Shown: positions 41,714 through 51,637 of the stretch, piece after piece
Layout: each line of letters opens with the position of its first letter
Position numbering within the stretch: the stretch's first letter is position 1
NCBI RefSeq assembly: GCF_027111335.1
Contig: NZ_CP114288.1
Location: forward strand, 1,364,001 to 1,428,000
Source of the DNA: Flavobacterium aquiphilum
GTDB lineage: Bacteria > Bacteroidota > Bacteroidia > Flavobacteriales > Flavobacteriaceae
DNA: 64,000 nucleotides
Direction of reading: 5' to 3'
The notes under the pieces: generated by a model
What the model was told of the DNA's origin: nothing
What the model saw: only the letters and a program-made list of their open reading frames with translations
The model's database searches: none
Program-made: the position numbers and the translations under genes

Positions 41714-42577
41714 ATCGTCAAAATTTTTGTTGTAGTGCTGTTAGTTGCATTTGCTCTCGACGGCTTGTACACTTATGTCTTTCTTCAATCAAGGAACCGA
41801 GGAAAAATTGAAACTGTTTTTAATTCAAAAGCGCAAAAATATGATGTTGTAATTTTGGGTTCCTCTCGTGCGAATAATCATTTTGTGGCACAACTATTTG
41901 AAGACAAAGGACTGAAAACATTTAATTACGGAATGAGTGGAGGGCATTTATTTGAAGCGTCTTTACTCTTGAAATTAATGGTCGAAAGAAAATATACAAT
42001 CAAGAATGTAATTCTTGAAGCCGATTTAAATTTATCAAACGATCATCAGGCTGAAGGAATTTCGGCTAAGTTTTTACCTTATATTCATAATTCTGAAGTT
42101 ATAAAAGATCATTTTAAGTCGGAGGGGGATTTTAATGAATTGTATTATATTCCTTTTTACAGGTATATAAAGTTCGAAACTAAAATAGGTTTTAGAGAAA
42201 TTTATAAAATTGTGAAAAACGAAAGAACAAGTACTTTGGATAATTTAGGTTATTATCCATTAGTGAAGCATAAAAAAGGCAACATGAAAAATAATATTGT
42301 CAGTTTAAAACCTTTGCCACACAATAAATATTACGAAGAAATCAAAAGCATTTGCAAGGTGAACAACATCAGGTTTATCGCGATAATGACCCCAATGTGT
42401 GAAAATGTTGTTGGAATGAATTATTTTGATAAAGTAAAAAAGACCTATCCCGAAATTCATAATTATGAAAATGTAGTTGTGGAGAACAACTATTTTTCGT
42501 CTTGTGGACACATGAATGATTCAGGTGCAAGACTATTCACAGCAAGGATTTTGAAAGATTTTTTTAATAAAAATTAA
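41693..42577 (+). CDS. SGNH/GDSL-like membrane-anchored protein (MBOAT partner)
   Basis: The 294-residue protein has an N-terminal membrane anchor (MKQFLIYIVKIFVVVLLVAF) and then VVILGSSRANNHF, the block I Gly-Ser-x-x motif of SGNH esterases, and a late GHMNDSGARL that resembles the DxxH block with its order altered (H..D). AlgJ/AlgX-like proteins of this type accept the acyl group from the MBOAT protein and load it onto the glycan. Its start codon is the last of four tandem copies of the same start region. It overlaps the next gene by one base. Confidence 0.78.
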   Translation: MKQFLIYIVKIFVVVLLVAFALDGLYTYVFLQSRNRGKIETVFNSKAQKYDVVILGSSRANNHFVAQLFEDKGLKTFNYGMSGGHLFEASLLLKLMVERKYTIKNVILEADLNLSNDHQAEGISAKFLPYIHNSEVIKDHFKSEGDFNELYYIPFYRYIKFETKIGFREIYKIVKNERTSTLDNLGYYPLVKHKKGNMKNNIVSLKPLPHNKYYEEIKSICKVNNIRFIAIMTPMCENVVGMNYFDKVKKTYPEIHNYENVVVENNYFSSCGHMNDSGARLFTARILKDFFNKN

Positions 42578-43935
42578 TGATTACATTCTCTAAATTAGAA
42601 AAGAAGGGGCATTTGGGGAATCAATTATTTCAAATTGCTTCTACAATTGGAATTGCTAAATCAAATAATCAAAGATTTGGTTTTCCAAAATGGAGTTATA
42701 GTAATTTTTTCCAAAATGAATTGCCTGTAGAAAAATTAGAAGAATTTGAAATTTATAAAGAAGAAACATTTCATTTTGCATTTAAGAAATTCAGTAATAG
42801 AAATTATGATCTGGAAGGCTGGTTTCAATCTGAGAAATATTTTGACATAGATTCTGTTAAGTATTATTTTGAGTTTAAAAAAACATTTCTTGATGAATTG
42901 AAGAAAAAAAATCAGGTCATTTTTGAGAAAAAGACAATTTTAATTTCAATTAGAAGAGGAGATTTTGTTGATCATCGTGATTATTTTCAATTGCCGATTA
43001 ACTATTATATTAATGCATTAATTGACAATTTCTCTGATTGGAAAGAAAAAAATCTAGTAGTCTTAAGTGATGATATCGATTATTGTAAATTTCACTTTTC
43101 TTTTCTTGATAATGTTTTCTTTGCAGATAATTTGTCTGCAATTGAACAATTAGGAATAGCCAGTCTCTGCGATGATTTTATAATAAGTAATTCAACATTT
43201 TCATGGTGGTGTGCCTGGTTAGGTGAGAAAAAGGAAAGTATAGTTGTGCGCCCATTTCATTATTTTACTGAGGCTAAAAATGCGATAGATAATGATAAGG
43301 ATTATTTTCCAAAACGCTGGATGAGGTATAATCATTTAAATAAGAAAATAGATTTAGGTAATACGGTAGCTGTTCTCCAAAAAGAAAATATAATAATTGA
43401 AGATTATTTGCGCCATTATTTCTCGTTTATAAATGAAAATAAAATTCTGCTTTTGGATAAATTGGAAGATTCTTTCAGTAAAGTCAATAATAATAGGGTG
43501 TTATTGATTAATGATGCTATAATTCCTCCTCTTTGTATATATAATGCTATTAAATATACTGAAAACTCAGCAGCTCTTTTAAAAGGGAATTTTGTTACTA
43601 TTTCGAAATACTTTGATTGTCATTCTCTTAAAAAACAATTTGATTTTGGTCTTTTTGTAAAAATGATGCGGCATAAATTAAAAATAAAAAAAACGAATAA
43701 ATTGTTATTTGTTTTTTTTTCTAAAGATAAATTGAATACTAACTTTCCGATTTTTAATAGGACTAGCAGTGCGGAGTTTAAATCTATAGGGTTTGAACTT
43801 TTCTTTTCTTTTTCGGGGAAAGTAAAAGGTTTTTTTGAGTTTGAACATTATTTTTTAATGCAAAAACGAAAATGGATTGTTTTTTTTAAGACTAAGATCA
43901 AGAAAGTAATAAAAAAAAGTAAAAGATGCGCATAG
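42577..43935 (+). CDS. GT11-like (alpha-1,2-fucosyltransferase-type) glycosyltransferase with C-terminal extension
   Basis: The first 240 residues match GT11: HLGNQLFQIAS (12-22), the donor-binding SIRRGDF (124-130) and SNSTFSWWCAWLG (204-216). These enzymes transfer fucose or a related deoxysugar from a GDP donor in alpha-1,2 linkage. GT11 proteins are usually about 280-300 residues; here about 170 more follow, helical and basic, with no family I recognise. The extension may be a second domain or a membrane-binding tail. No GDP-fucose synthesis genes are in the window. Confidence 0.82.
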   Translation: MITFSKLEKKGHLGNQLFQIASTIGIAKSNNQRFGFPKWSYSNFFQNELPVEKLEEFEIYKEETFHFAFKKFSNRNYDLEGWFQSEKYFDIDSVKYYFEFKKTFLDELKKKNQVIFEKKTILISIRRGDFVDHRDYFQLPINYYINALIDNFSDWKEKNLVVLSDDIDYCKFHFSFLDNVFFADNLSAIEQLGIASLCDDFIISNSTFSWWCAWLGEKKESIVVRPFHYFTEAKNAIDNDKDYFPKRWMRYNHLNKKIDLGNTVAVLQKENIIIEDYLRHYFSFINENKILLLDKLEDSFSKVNNNRVLLINDAIIPPLCIYNAIKYTENSAALLKGNFVTISKYFDCHSLKKQFDFGLFVKMMRHKLKIKKTNKLLFVFFSKDKLNTNFPIFNRTSSAEFKSIGFELFFSFSGKVKGFFEFEHYFLMQKRKWIVFFKTKIKKVIKKSKRCA

Positions 43936-45086
43936 TTTTTATAACCTCACATTTTCCTTTTCAAGGAGAGAAAAGTGTCGGAGGAATAGGTACTAGTATT
44001 AAAAATTTAGCTATTGGCCTTTTAGCTCAGGGCATTTCTGTGCGGGTATTGGTATATGGACAAAATGAAGACAGAGTATTTATTGCCGACGGAATTACTA
44101 TTCAACAAATAAAAAATATAAAATTTAAAGGTTTATCTTGGTTATTAACTCGAAAAAAAATAGAAAGAATAATTAATGAATTATACTTAAATCAGGAAAT
44201 TGATTTAGTCGAAGTGCCAGATTGGACAGGTATTTCATCATTTATAAAACCTAAATCATGTCCGTTGATTATTAGATTAAATGGTTCAGACACCTATTTT
44301 TGCCATTTGGATAATCGACCGGTAAAATGGATTAATAAGTTCCATGAAAAAAGGGCATTACAAAAAGCAGATGGATTTCTGTCTGTAAGCCAGTTTACAG
44401 CCGATATGACAAATAGGATTTTTGATTTGGATAAGGAATTTACAATTATTCCGAATCCAATAGATGTAAATTTATTTCAACCAGATAATGAGAATTATCA
44501 GAAAGAGAAAACAGTATTATATTTTGGAAGTCTAATTCGGAAAAAAGGACTTCTGGAATTACCATTGATTTTTAATAAAGTAATTGAAAATAATCCCAAT
44601 GCAAAATTGATTTTAATCGGCCAAGATGTTCCGGATGTCATTTCTGGAAATCCTTCAACTTGGCAAATGATGCAGCAACTATTTTCTGAAAAGGCTATAC
44701 AAAATGTGGCTTATTTGGGAAGTGTTCCCTATTCAGAAATAAAGGAAAAAATCCAACAAGCTAGAGTTTGTGTTTTTCCTTCTTTTGCGGAAGCCTTTCC
44801 TGTTTCGTGGTTAGAAGCAATGGCAATGGAAAAACCAATTGTTACATCTGACATGGGTTGGGCCAAAGAAATGATTGACCATGGAGTTAATGGTTTTTTG
44901 GTAGACCCGACAGATCACGAAGTCTATGCACAAAAAATTAGCGATCTTCTCGAGGATGAAGTTTTGAGTATTAAATTAGGAAAGGAAGCTCGACAGAAAG
45001 TAATTCAATGCTTTGATGTACAGGTGATTTCAATGCGTAATTTGGAATTTTATCAAAAAGTAATAACTCAGAATCTCCAGAAATAA
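43926..45086 (+). CDS. GT4-type glycosyltransferase
   Basis: The 386-residue protein begins RIVFITSHFPFQGEKSVGGI, the glycine-rich acceptor loop of GT4 enzymes, and has SLIRKKGLLELP (for the usual R..KG) and FPSFAEAFPVSWLEAMAMEK with the E-x7-E region. It is a retaining GT-B transferase. It overlaps the preceding gene by ten bases and the following by one, so translation is coupled along this segment. Confidence 0.9.
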   Translation: MRIVFITSHFPFQGEKSVGGIGTSIKNLAIGLLAQGISVRVLVYGQNEDRVFIADGITIQQIKNIKFKGLSWLLTRKKIERIINELYLNQEIDLVEVPDWTGISSFIKPKSCPLIIRLNGSDTYFCHLDNRPVKWINKFHEKRALQKADGFLSVSQFTADMTNRIFDLDKEFTIIPNPIDVNLFQPDNENYQKEKTVLYFGSLIRKKGLLELPLIFNKVIENNPNAKLILIGQDVPDVISGNPSTWQMMQQLFSEKAIQNVAYLGSVPYSEIKEKIQQARVCVFPSFAEAFPVSWLEAMAMEKPIVTSDMGWAKEMIDHGVNGFLVDPTDHEVYAQKISDLLEDEVLSIKLGKEARQKVIQCFDVQVISMRNLEFYQKVITQNLQK

Positions 45087-46630
45087 TGATAATAATTTAT
45101 CATAAAAACAATAGGGTTTTAGAAATTGACTGTAAAGATGAAAATATTGGTTTTTCGCAAACTTCTATTATAGAGACATTATTTGAGATTGCTTTGGCAT
45201 ATCCGGAAAAGTTAATAATTTGGTGTTGTATCGATTTTAAATCCAATTTAAATTATTTAAAAATTCAAAATATTTTTCATCATCATAAAATAATGGCGTC
45301 ATATAATTTGTCGGAAAATTTAATTATATCTGGGGCAATAGGTTATGTGGAGGAATCACCTTTTATAAAAGTCAATAAAAAAGTCAATTATCCTACTTGG
45401 ATAATGAGCAGTGATATTGGTGGAGTTTATGCATCTGTTTTAATTGCATTAAAAGATGAGGTGAAAAGAATTAATGAGTTCGATTATTTTTTGAATTCCA
45501 TGGCCAAATTAGCTATGCCCAACGGACTTTTGTGCTATTCTGAACCTCAATTGGTGATAGGTATTCCTAATAAAGTTCCGAAGTATAAAAACAATTTATT
45601 TGTTTTATTTCGATTTGTAAAGCAACATTATAAGACCCGATGGGTATTTGGGTTGTTGCTCAATTTGTTTTTGTATGAAAGAAAATTGGCTGTTTTGCCA
45701 TTTTTATTCAGTTTTTTTTACCGCAAAAGAAAAATTGATAAGAATTTGTTAGAGAAGATTGAGGTTCAATCCACAAAAAAAGTTCTGAATACAGGAACAG
45801 TAGATGTAATTATTCCAACTATTGGAAGAAAGCAATATTTATATGATGTTTTAAAAGATTTAGCACAGCAAACACATCTGCCAAAAAATGTTATTATTGT
45901 GGAGCAAAACCCAGATAGTAATAGCGCTAGCGAATTAGATTATATTAATAGCGAAAACTGGCCATTTATGATAAAACATACTTTTACGCATCAGACAGGA
46001 GCGTGTAATGCGAGGAATGTTGCATTGAGTCAAGTTGATAGTGAATGGGTTTTTATGGCAGATGATGATATTCGGATTGAGAATTTTTTTTTGGAGTTAG
46101 CTTTTAATGTTATAAAAAAAGAGGGTTCGGAACAAGTAACGTTCGGATGTTATGAAGCTGATTATTCGCAAAAAAATAAACTCAAACAAAGAGTTCAATG
46201 GGGAAGTTTCGGTTCTGGTTGCAGTATGGTAAAATCAAAGAATATAAAGTCTATTTTATATAATTTAGCTTTTGAATTTGGGTATGGAGAGGATTCTGAT
46301 TTTGGGATGCAATTGAGAAACAAAGGAAACGACATTTTGTTTTTTCCAGAACCAGAAATATTGCATTTGAAAGCACCTATAGGAGGGTTTAGAACAAAAC
46401 CAATTTTAGAATGGGGAGATGATATCATCCAGCCAAAGCCATCACCAACTGTAATGCTTTATAAACAATTGCATTTAGGTAAAGAACAAATTAATGGATA
46501 TAAAACTATTTTGTTTTTAAAATTTTACAAAATACAGGCCATTAAAAACCCCTTTGTATATTTTTATAACTATAGAAAACGTTGGGAGCAAAGTTTATAT
46601 TGGGCTAACAAATTAAAAGGGAAAAAATGA
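45086..46630 (+). CDS. GT2 glycosyltransferase with unknown N-terminal domain
   Basis: The 514-residue protein is a fusion: about residues 1-235 have no recognised family, and from about 236 a GT2 domain begins (VDVIIPTIGRKQYLYDVLKD, VIIVEQNPDSN, MADDDIRIEN). The N-terminal part contains motifs such as YPTWIMSSDIGGVYASVL that look conserved, and it may bind an acceptor or a partner protein. One-base and four-base overlaps join it to both neighbours. Confidence 0.82.
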   Translation: MIIIYHKNNRVLEIDCKDENIGFSQTSIIETLFEIALAYPEKLIIWCCIDFKSNLNYLKIQNIFHHHKIMASYNLSENLIISGAIGYVEESPFIKVNKKVNYPTWIMSSDIGGVYASVLIALKDEVKRINEFDYFLNSMAKLAMPNGLLCYSEPQLVIGIPNKVPKYKNNLFVLFRFVKQHYKTRWVFGLLLNLFLYERKLAVLPFLFSFFYRKRKIDKNLLEKIEVQSTKKVLNTGTVDVIIPTIGRKQYLYDVLKDLAQQTHLPKNVIIVEQNPDSNSASELDYINSENWPFMIKHTFTHQTGACNARNVALSQVDSEWVFMADDDIRIENFFLELAFNVIKKEGSEQVTFGCYEADYSQKNKLKQRVQWGSFGSGCSMVKSKNIKSILYNLAFEFGYGEDSDFGMQLRNKGNDILFFPEPEILHLKAPIGGFRTKPILEWGDDIIQPKPSPTVMLYKQLHLGKEQINGYKTILFLKFYKIQAIKNPFVYFYNYRKRWEQSLYWANKLKGKK

Positions 46631-47628
46631 AATTTTCATTAATTATTTGCACCTATATGCGCTCTAAGCCCTTGCTTGAATTATTGCAATCGGTTAAGGA
46701 ACAAACATTATACCCTAATGAAATTTTAATTATAGATGGTTCAATAAACAATGATACTGAATTTATATTGAAAGAGAATTATTTAGAAAATCTTCATTAT
46801 TATTTAGTCCCAAAAGAGCATCGAGGGTTGACTAGACAGCGTAATTTTGGTATAGCTCATGTTGAGTCTAATACAGAAGTGGTTTGCTTCTTGGATGATG
46901 ACACTGTTTTGGAGAAAGATTATTTTGAAGAGTTAATAAAGACTTTTAAATCAGATGTAGCAATTACAGGAGTAGGAGGAGTGGCTATCAATGAGAATAA
47001 TTGGAAGCCAATTGAACCCAATAAAAAGTATAATTATAAAAAATATTATTCTTTTGACGGATATGTTTATAAAGAAGGACAACGTAATGTTGTACGTAAT
47101 TATTTGGGATTGCAATCTAATTTGGGAGCAGGCAAAATGCCAAATTATTCTCATGGACGTACTTGTGGTTTCCCGATGAATAATAAAACCTATGAAGTTG
47201 ACTTGTTAATTGGGATGTCGATGTCTTTTAGGAAAAATGTTGTTGAGCAAATTCAGTTTTCATCATTTTTTGATGGATATGGTTTGTATGAAGATGCCGA
47301 TTTTAGCCTTAGAGCTTTATGTTTTGGTAAAAATGTAATTAATACAAAAGTTCAGTTATATCATTTTCATGATCCTTCCGGACGTCCCAATCGGTATAAA
47401 TATGGAAAAATGGTTGTCAGAAACGGTTGGTATGTGTGGCGTGTAAAAAATCCTGATCCAAATTCGATTGATTTTTTTAAATGGCATGCCATCACAATAC
47501 TTTTAACAATCATACGATTTAGCAATGCCTTTACCACATTAAAAAGGAAGGAGGCTTTTATTGAAGCATTAGGGCGAACTATTGGTTGGTGGAGTTTGAT
47601 TTTTAGTAAACCAAAATTAAGTGAATGA
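46627..47628 (+). CDS. GT2-family glycosyltransferase
   Basis: The 333-residue protein reads FSLIICTYMRSKPLLELLQS, ILIIDGSINNDTE and CFLDDDTVLEKDYFEEL, a GT2 domain with an extended DDD metal site, and a GYGLYEDADFSLRALCFGKN acceptor loop. A hydrophobic C-terminal stretch may associate with the membrane. The start overlaps the previous gene by four bases. Confidence 0.88.
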   Translation: MKFSLIICTYMRSKPLLELLQSVKEQTLYPNEILIIDGSINNDTEFILKENYLENLHYYLVPKEHRGLTRQRNFGIAHVESNTEVVCFLDDDTVLEKDYFEELIKTFKSDVAITGVGGVAINENNWKPIEPNKKYNYKKYYSFDGYVYKEGQRNVVRNYLGLQSNLGAGKMPNYSHGRTCGFPMNNKTYEVDLLIGMSMSFRKNVVEQIQFSSFFDGYGLYEDADFSLRALCFGKNVINTKVQLYHFHDPSGRPNRYKYGKMVVRNGWYVWRVKNPDPNSIDFFKWHAITILLTIIRFSNAFTTLKRKEAFIEALGRTIGWWSLIFSKPKLSE

Positions 47629-48431
47629 AAACAATAGAAAAGATATTGGAGACCAATATTAAGCAAGCCGAATTTTATAATACAAAAAAGAAAAATTTAG
47701 CTACGCGTATTTGGTCGAAATTTAGAAACGGAGTCTTAAATAAGATTAAAAAAAGCAGCGGTATTCAAGATCAGGCCTATTTGAAACACAAAGAGTGGTT
47801 TGGTGATTTGAGTACCAAAAAAGTATTGGATTTGGGCTGTTTTTCGGGAAATTATTGGTCAATGTATTTGGCAGAACATTCAAAAGAATATTTAGGAATT
47901 GACTTAAGCGATGTTGCTATTGCAAAATTGAACGATAGACTCGAGCCTTTTCCAAATGCAAGTGCAAAAACTATTGATTTTCTTTCAGCGGAATTTAAGG
48001 AGAAAGACTATGATTTAATCTATGCTTATGGGGTTCTGCATCATTTTGAAAATATTGAGATTTTAATAGAGAAACTTAATGAAAAATTAGCTTCGAATGG
48101 CCAAATAATCAGTTATGATCCATTGGAAACCAGTTTGCCCATAAAGATAATGCGAACATTGTATCGCCCTTTTCAGTCGGATGCCGCATGGGAATGGCCG
48201 TTTACTAAAAAAATATTTTATCAGTTTCAAAAATCGTTTACGATTATTGAAAGGAGAGGGCTTCTTGGTAAATCAAAATGGTTGGCATTGATTTCAATGC
48301 TTCCAATATCGGATGAAAGAAAAAATAAAATCGGAGAAAAATGGCATAGAGAGGATTGGGATAAGTCAAAAACTTCATATTCTGTTTTATTCAGTTGTAT
48401 GCATTTGACTATGTTAATGCAGAAGAAATAA
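47625..48431 (+). CDS. Class I SAM-dependent methyltransferase
   Basis: The 268-residue protein has the class I SAM-binding motif KKVLDLGCFSGNYWSMYL, an acidic YLGIDLSDVAI strand and DLIYAYGVLHHFENIE. It probably methylates a sugar of the glycan or a lipid-linked intermediate; methyl caps are a known chain-termination signal in Wzt-C-dependent export. A four-base overlap couples it to the GT2 gene upstream. Confidence 0.87.
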   Translation: MKTIEKILETNIKQAEFYNTKKKNLATRIWSKFRNGVLNKIKKSSGIQDQAYLKHKEWFGDLSTKKVLDLGCFSGNYWSMYLAEHSKEYLGIDLSDVAIAKLNDRLEPFPNASAKTIDFLSAEFKEKDYDLIYAYGVLHHFENIEILIEKLNEKLASNGQIISYDPLETSLPIKIMRTLYRPFQSDAAWEWPFTKKIFYQFQKSFTIIERRGLLGKSKWLALISMLPISDERKNKIGEKWHREDWDKSKTSYSVLFSCMHLTMLMQKK

Positions 48432-48446
48432 TAATTTGTTTTAACT

Positions 48447-49565
48447 ATGAAGTTTGCTATTGTCACCCATGTCAATCATATAAAAAAAGAAAATAAATAT
48501 TTTGCATACGCTCCCTATGTTCGGGAAATGAATATTTGGGCAAAATATGTTGATGAAGTAATTATTGTTGCTCCAATTATTCAAACTCCATGCTCAGCTA
48601 TTGATAGTTCTTATAATCAGGAAAATATTAAATTTTTTAAGATTGAAAATATTAATTTATTGGGTTTTAAATCCATTTGTAATGCAATTTTTAAAATTCC
48701 AAAAATAAGTTGGCAGATTTTTAAGGCCATGAGACAAGCCGATCACATTCATTTGCGATGTCCCGGGAATGTTGGCTTGTTGGGCTGTTTTGTTCAGCTT
48801 TTATTTCCATACAAACCCAAAACTGCAAAATATGCAGGGAATTGGGATCCGAAAGCAAAACAGCCCTGGAGCTATCGTTTGCAAAAATGGATTTTGAGTA
48901 ATACTTTTTTAACCCGAAACATGCAGGTTTTGGTTTATGGTGAGTGGAAGAAAATGACACATAATATAAAACCTTTTTTTACCGCTTCGTATTCTGAAAA
49001 AGAAAAATTACCAATAAACGATTTGGATTTGAAAGGTGTAATTAAGTTTGTTTTTGTTGGAACTTTATCGCCTGGAAAAAATCCATTGTATGCTATTCAG
49101 TTAGTCGAAAATCTATATAAGAAAGGATATAATGTATCTTTGGATATTTATGGTGAAGGTGAAGAACGTCTAACCTTGGAAAATTATATTGAATGGAATG
49201 GTTTAGAAAAATATATAGTATTAAAAGGAAATCAAAATCAAAATGTTATTACCGAAGCTTATCAGAATAGTCATTTCGTGATTTTACCTTCTAAAAGTGA
49301 AGGCTGGCCAAAAGCCATTGCTGAAGGTATGTTTTGGGGATGTGTGCCTATTGCGACCAACGTTTCCTGTGTTCCTTTTATGCTGGATTCTGGTAATAGA
49401 GGTGTTTTATTGCAAAAGGAATTAGATCTTGATATTCAGCAATTGGAACCAATACTAAATGATGGAGAATGTTTTGATACTAAGAGAAAAAAATCATCGG
49501 ATTGGTCTCGAAAATATACCTTGGATTTTTTTGAATCTGAAATAAAAAAAATGATAAAAAAATAG
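48447..49565 (+). CDS. GT4-type glycosyltransferase
   Basis: The 372-residue protein shows VFVGTLSPGKNPLYAIQLVE, ILPSKSEGWPKAIAEGMFWG and CVPIATNVSCVPFML, the C-terminal donor-binding domain of GT4 transferases. The N-terminal domain (AIVTHVNHIKKENKYFAYAP) lacks a clear GGAE loop. Donor and acceptor are unknown. Confidence 0.87.
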   Translation: MKFAIVTHVNHIKKENKYFAYAPYVREMNIWAKYVDEVIIVAPIIQTPCSAIDSSYNQENIKFFKIENINLLGFKSICNAIFKIPKISWQIFKAMRQADHIHLRCPGNVGLLGCFVQLLFPYKPKTAKYAGNWDPKAKQPWSYRLQKWILSNTFLTRNMQVLVYGEWKKMTHNIKPFFTASYSEKEKLPINDLDLKGVIKFVFVGTLSPGKNPLYAIQLVENLYKKGYNVSLDIYGEGEERLTLENYIEWNGLEKYIVLKGNQNQNVITEAYQNSHFVILPSKSEGWPKAIAEGMFWGCVPIATNVSCVPFMLDSGNRGVLLQKELDLDIQQLEPILNDGECFDTKRKKSSDWSRKYTLDFFESEIKKMIKK

Positions 49566-49571
49566 AGAGAA

Positions 49572-50561
49572 ATGAAGAAATACATATTTGGAATTTTGTT
49601 TTTGGGAATTTTGGTTGCTTTGTTAATAAACAGTAGAACACCTTTTTTTCAGCAGGATGGTGGTGGATGGTCTGTAGGATATGGGATGTCTCAAGTATAT
49701 CCAAAAAAAATTAATCCAAAAGAAAATCGAATTTATTCTATTGAAAAACTAAAAGCTCAAAATGATAGCACTGTTTTTCTTGCGGATCCTTTTTTTGTAA
49801 AAGAGAAAGATACTTTTTATTTGTTTTTTGAACATAAAAAAGTAAAAGCAAATGGTGATGTTGGTTTACTGACTTCTGTCGATGGGAAAAATTATCAATA
49901 TAAAGGGACGGTATTGACCCAAAAATTTCATTTGTCCTATCCACAGGTGTTTAAATATAAAAATTGTTTTTATATGGTTCCAGAATCAAAACAGGCCAAT
50001 GCTGTTTTGTTATATAAAGCCCAACATTTTCCTTATGATTGGAAAATTTGTGATACTCTGGTGAAGAATGTCAGGTTAAAAGATCCTTCAATTTACGTGT
50101 CGGATACCTTAAATGTTATGATGGCATCCGATGATAAACTAAATATGTATGTATATCAAGCTGATTCTCTTTTTGGAAAATGGAAATTGCATAAAAAGCC
50201 AATTGCTTTGATGGGAACAGAAGCAAGGGCTGGGGGACGTTTTTTTGCAGATAAAAAAGGATTGATTTTGCCTATCCAAAATTGTACCAACGGATATGGA
50301 TATGGTTTGTCATTGTATCGTTTTTATTTTAAGAATGGATCTTATACGACCAAAAGAATTGCTCCATTTTTTTTAAAGGCGAATAAAGAAATTAAAGAAT
50401 TCGATGCTGGAATGCATCAGTTGGACGTTCAAAAATTGGATGCTAATCATTATTATTATGTGTATGATGGTAATCGATTGAATAGCAATACTAAAAGAAT
50501 AAATATTTTTGGTCCCTTAAAGTGGAACTATATTGATTTGAAAAATTGGATACTAAACTAA
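49572..50561 (+). CDS. GINT1-like/GH43-type beta-propeller protein
   Basis: The 329-residue protein has a single N-terminal membrane anchor (FGILFLGILVALLI) and a body of beta-propeller blades: LADPFFVKEKDTFYLFFEHK, DVGLLTSVDGKNYQYKGTVL, YPQVFKYKNCFYMVPES. This is the pattern of the N-terminal domain of plant glucosamine inositolphosphorylceramide transferase 1 (PF24793) and of GH43-like propellers. It is anchored, so it may act on the periplasmic side, as a transferase accessory or a glycan-modifying enzyme. The stop overlaps the next start by one base. Confidence 0.72.
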   Translation: MKKYIFGILFLGILVALLINSRTPFFQQDGGGWSVGYGMSQVYPKKINPKENRIYSIEKLKAQNDSTVFLADPFFVKEKDTFYLFFEHKKVKANGDVGLLTSVDGKNYQYKGTVLTQKFHLSYPQVFKYKNCFYMVPESKQANAVLLYKAQHFPYDWKICDTLVKNVRLKDPSIYVSDTLNVMMASDDKLNMYVYQADSLFGKWKLHKKPIALMGTEARAGGRFFADKKGLILPIQNCTNGYGYGLSLYRFYFKNGSYTTKRIAPFFLKANKEIKEFDAGMHQLDVQKLDANHYYYVYDGNRLNSNTKRINIFGPLKWNYIDLKNWILN

Positions 50562-51637
50562 TGAGAATAGTTCAAATTATAGATTCTTTAGAAGCAGGTG
50601 GATCAGAACGGATGGCTGTCAATTACGCCAATGGCTTGGCCGATAAAATTGAATTTTCTGGTTTAGTTGCTACTCGTAAAGAAGGTTCTTTATTAGACGA
50701 AATTAACCAGAACGTTTCTTATTTGTTTTTGAATAAAAAAAAGCAATTTGATATTGGTTCTTTATTAAGATTACGGTCATTTGTTGTGAACAATATGATT
50801 ACCCATATCCATGCTCATAGTACTTCTTTTTTTCTAGCTTTTCTTTTAAAAATAATTAAACCTTCACTCATAATTATTAGACATGATCACTATGGAAACA
50901 ATGAATTTTTAGCTAATCGACCTTGTTTTGTATTGAAGAGTGTAAGCTGTTTTTTCAACGGTCTTATAGTCGTAAATCAGAAACTAAAAGATTGGTCGGA
51001 ACAGAAGTTGAAAGCTCAAAATGTTATTTATTTACCTAATTTTCCCGTGATAAAAACAGGAGTTTGTGAAGGCACAATCCTTAAAGGGACTAAAGGAAAA
51101 CGAATTATATCTTTGGCTAATCTAAGGGAACAAAAAAATCATTTTCTACTGTTGAAAGTGGCTCAGAAATTGAAATTATCCCATCCTGAATGTACATTTC
51201 ATTTGGTAGGAAAAGATTTTGAAGATGCTTATTCGAAACAAATCAAAAGTTTGATTTTGGAATTTAATTTGGAAAATAATGTTTTTCTTTATGGTTCCAG
51301 ACAAGACGTAGCGATTATTTTAAATCAATCAGATATAGCCATTTTGACATCCCAATCGGAGGGACTTCCCGTTGCACTTTTGGAATATGGATTGTGTAAA
51401 AAGGCTGTTGTGGTCACTGGAGTAGGAGAAATACCAACAATAGTTCAGTATGGGAAGAATGGGTTTGTAGTGGATTCGAATGAGTCGGAATTGTTTTATC
51501 AATCACTTGTTGAATTGGTAGAAAATGAATCTTTACGATTTGATTTTGGCAATGCTCTTTATGAAAACATTCAATCGGAATATACCGCCGAAAATGTTTT
51601 AGAAAAATATTTAAATTGGTTGAATAAATTAAGATGA
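50561..51637 (+). CDS. GT4-type glycosyltransferase
   Basis: The ATG at 50561 overlaps the previous stop and starts MRIVQIIDSLEAGGSERMAV, the classical GT4 acceptor loop (GGSER). The donor domain has ISLANLREQKNHFLLLKVAQ and TSQSEGLPVALLEYGLCKKA. The 358-residue protein is a complete retaining GT-B enzyme. It overlaps the next gene by four bases. Confidence 0.9.
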   Translation: MRIVQIIDSLEAGGSERMAVNYANGLADKIEFSGLVATRKEGSLLDEINQNVSYLFLNKKKQFDIGSLLRLRSFVVNNMITHIHAHSTSFFLAFLLKIIKPSLIIIRHDHYGNNEFLANRPCFVLKSVSCFFNGLIVVNQKLKDWSEQKLKAQNVIYLPNFPVIKTGVCEGTILKGTKGKRIISLANLREQKNHFLLLKVAQKLKLSHPECTFHLVGKDFEDAYSKQIKSLILEFNLENNVFLYGSRQDVAIILNQSDIAILTSQSEGLPVALLEYGLCKKAVVVTGVGEIPTIVQYGKNGFVVDSNESELFYQSLVELVENESLRFDFGNALYENIQSEYTAENVLEKYLNWLNKLR

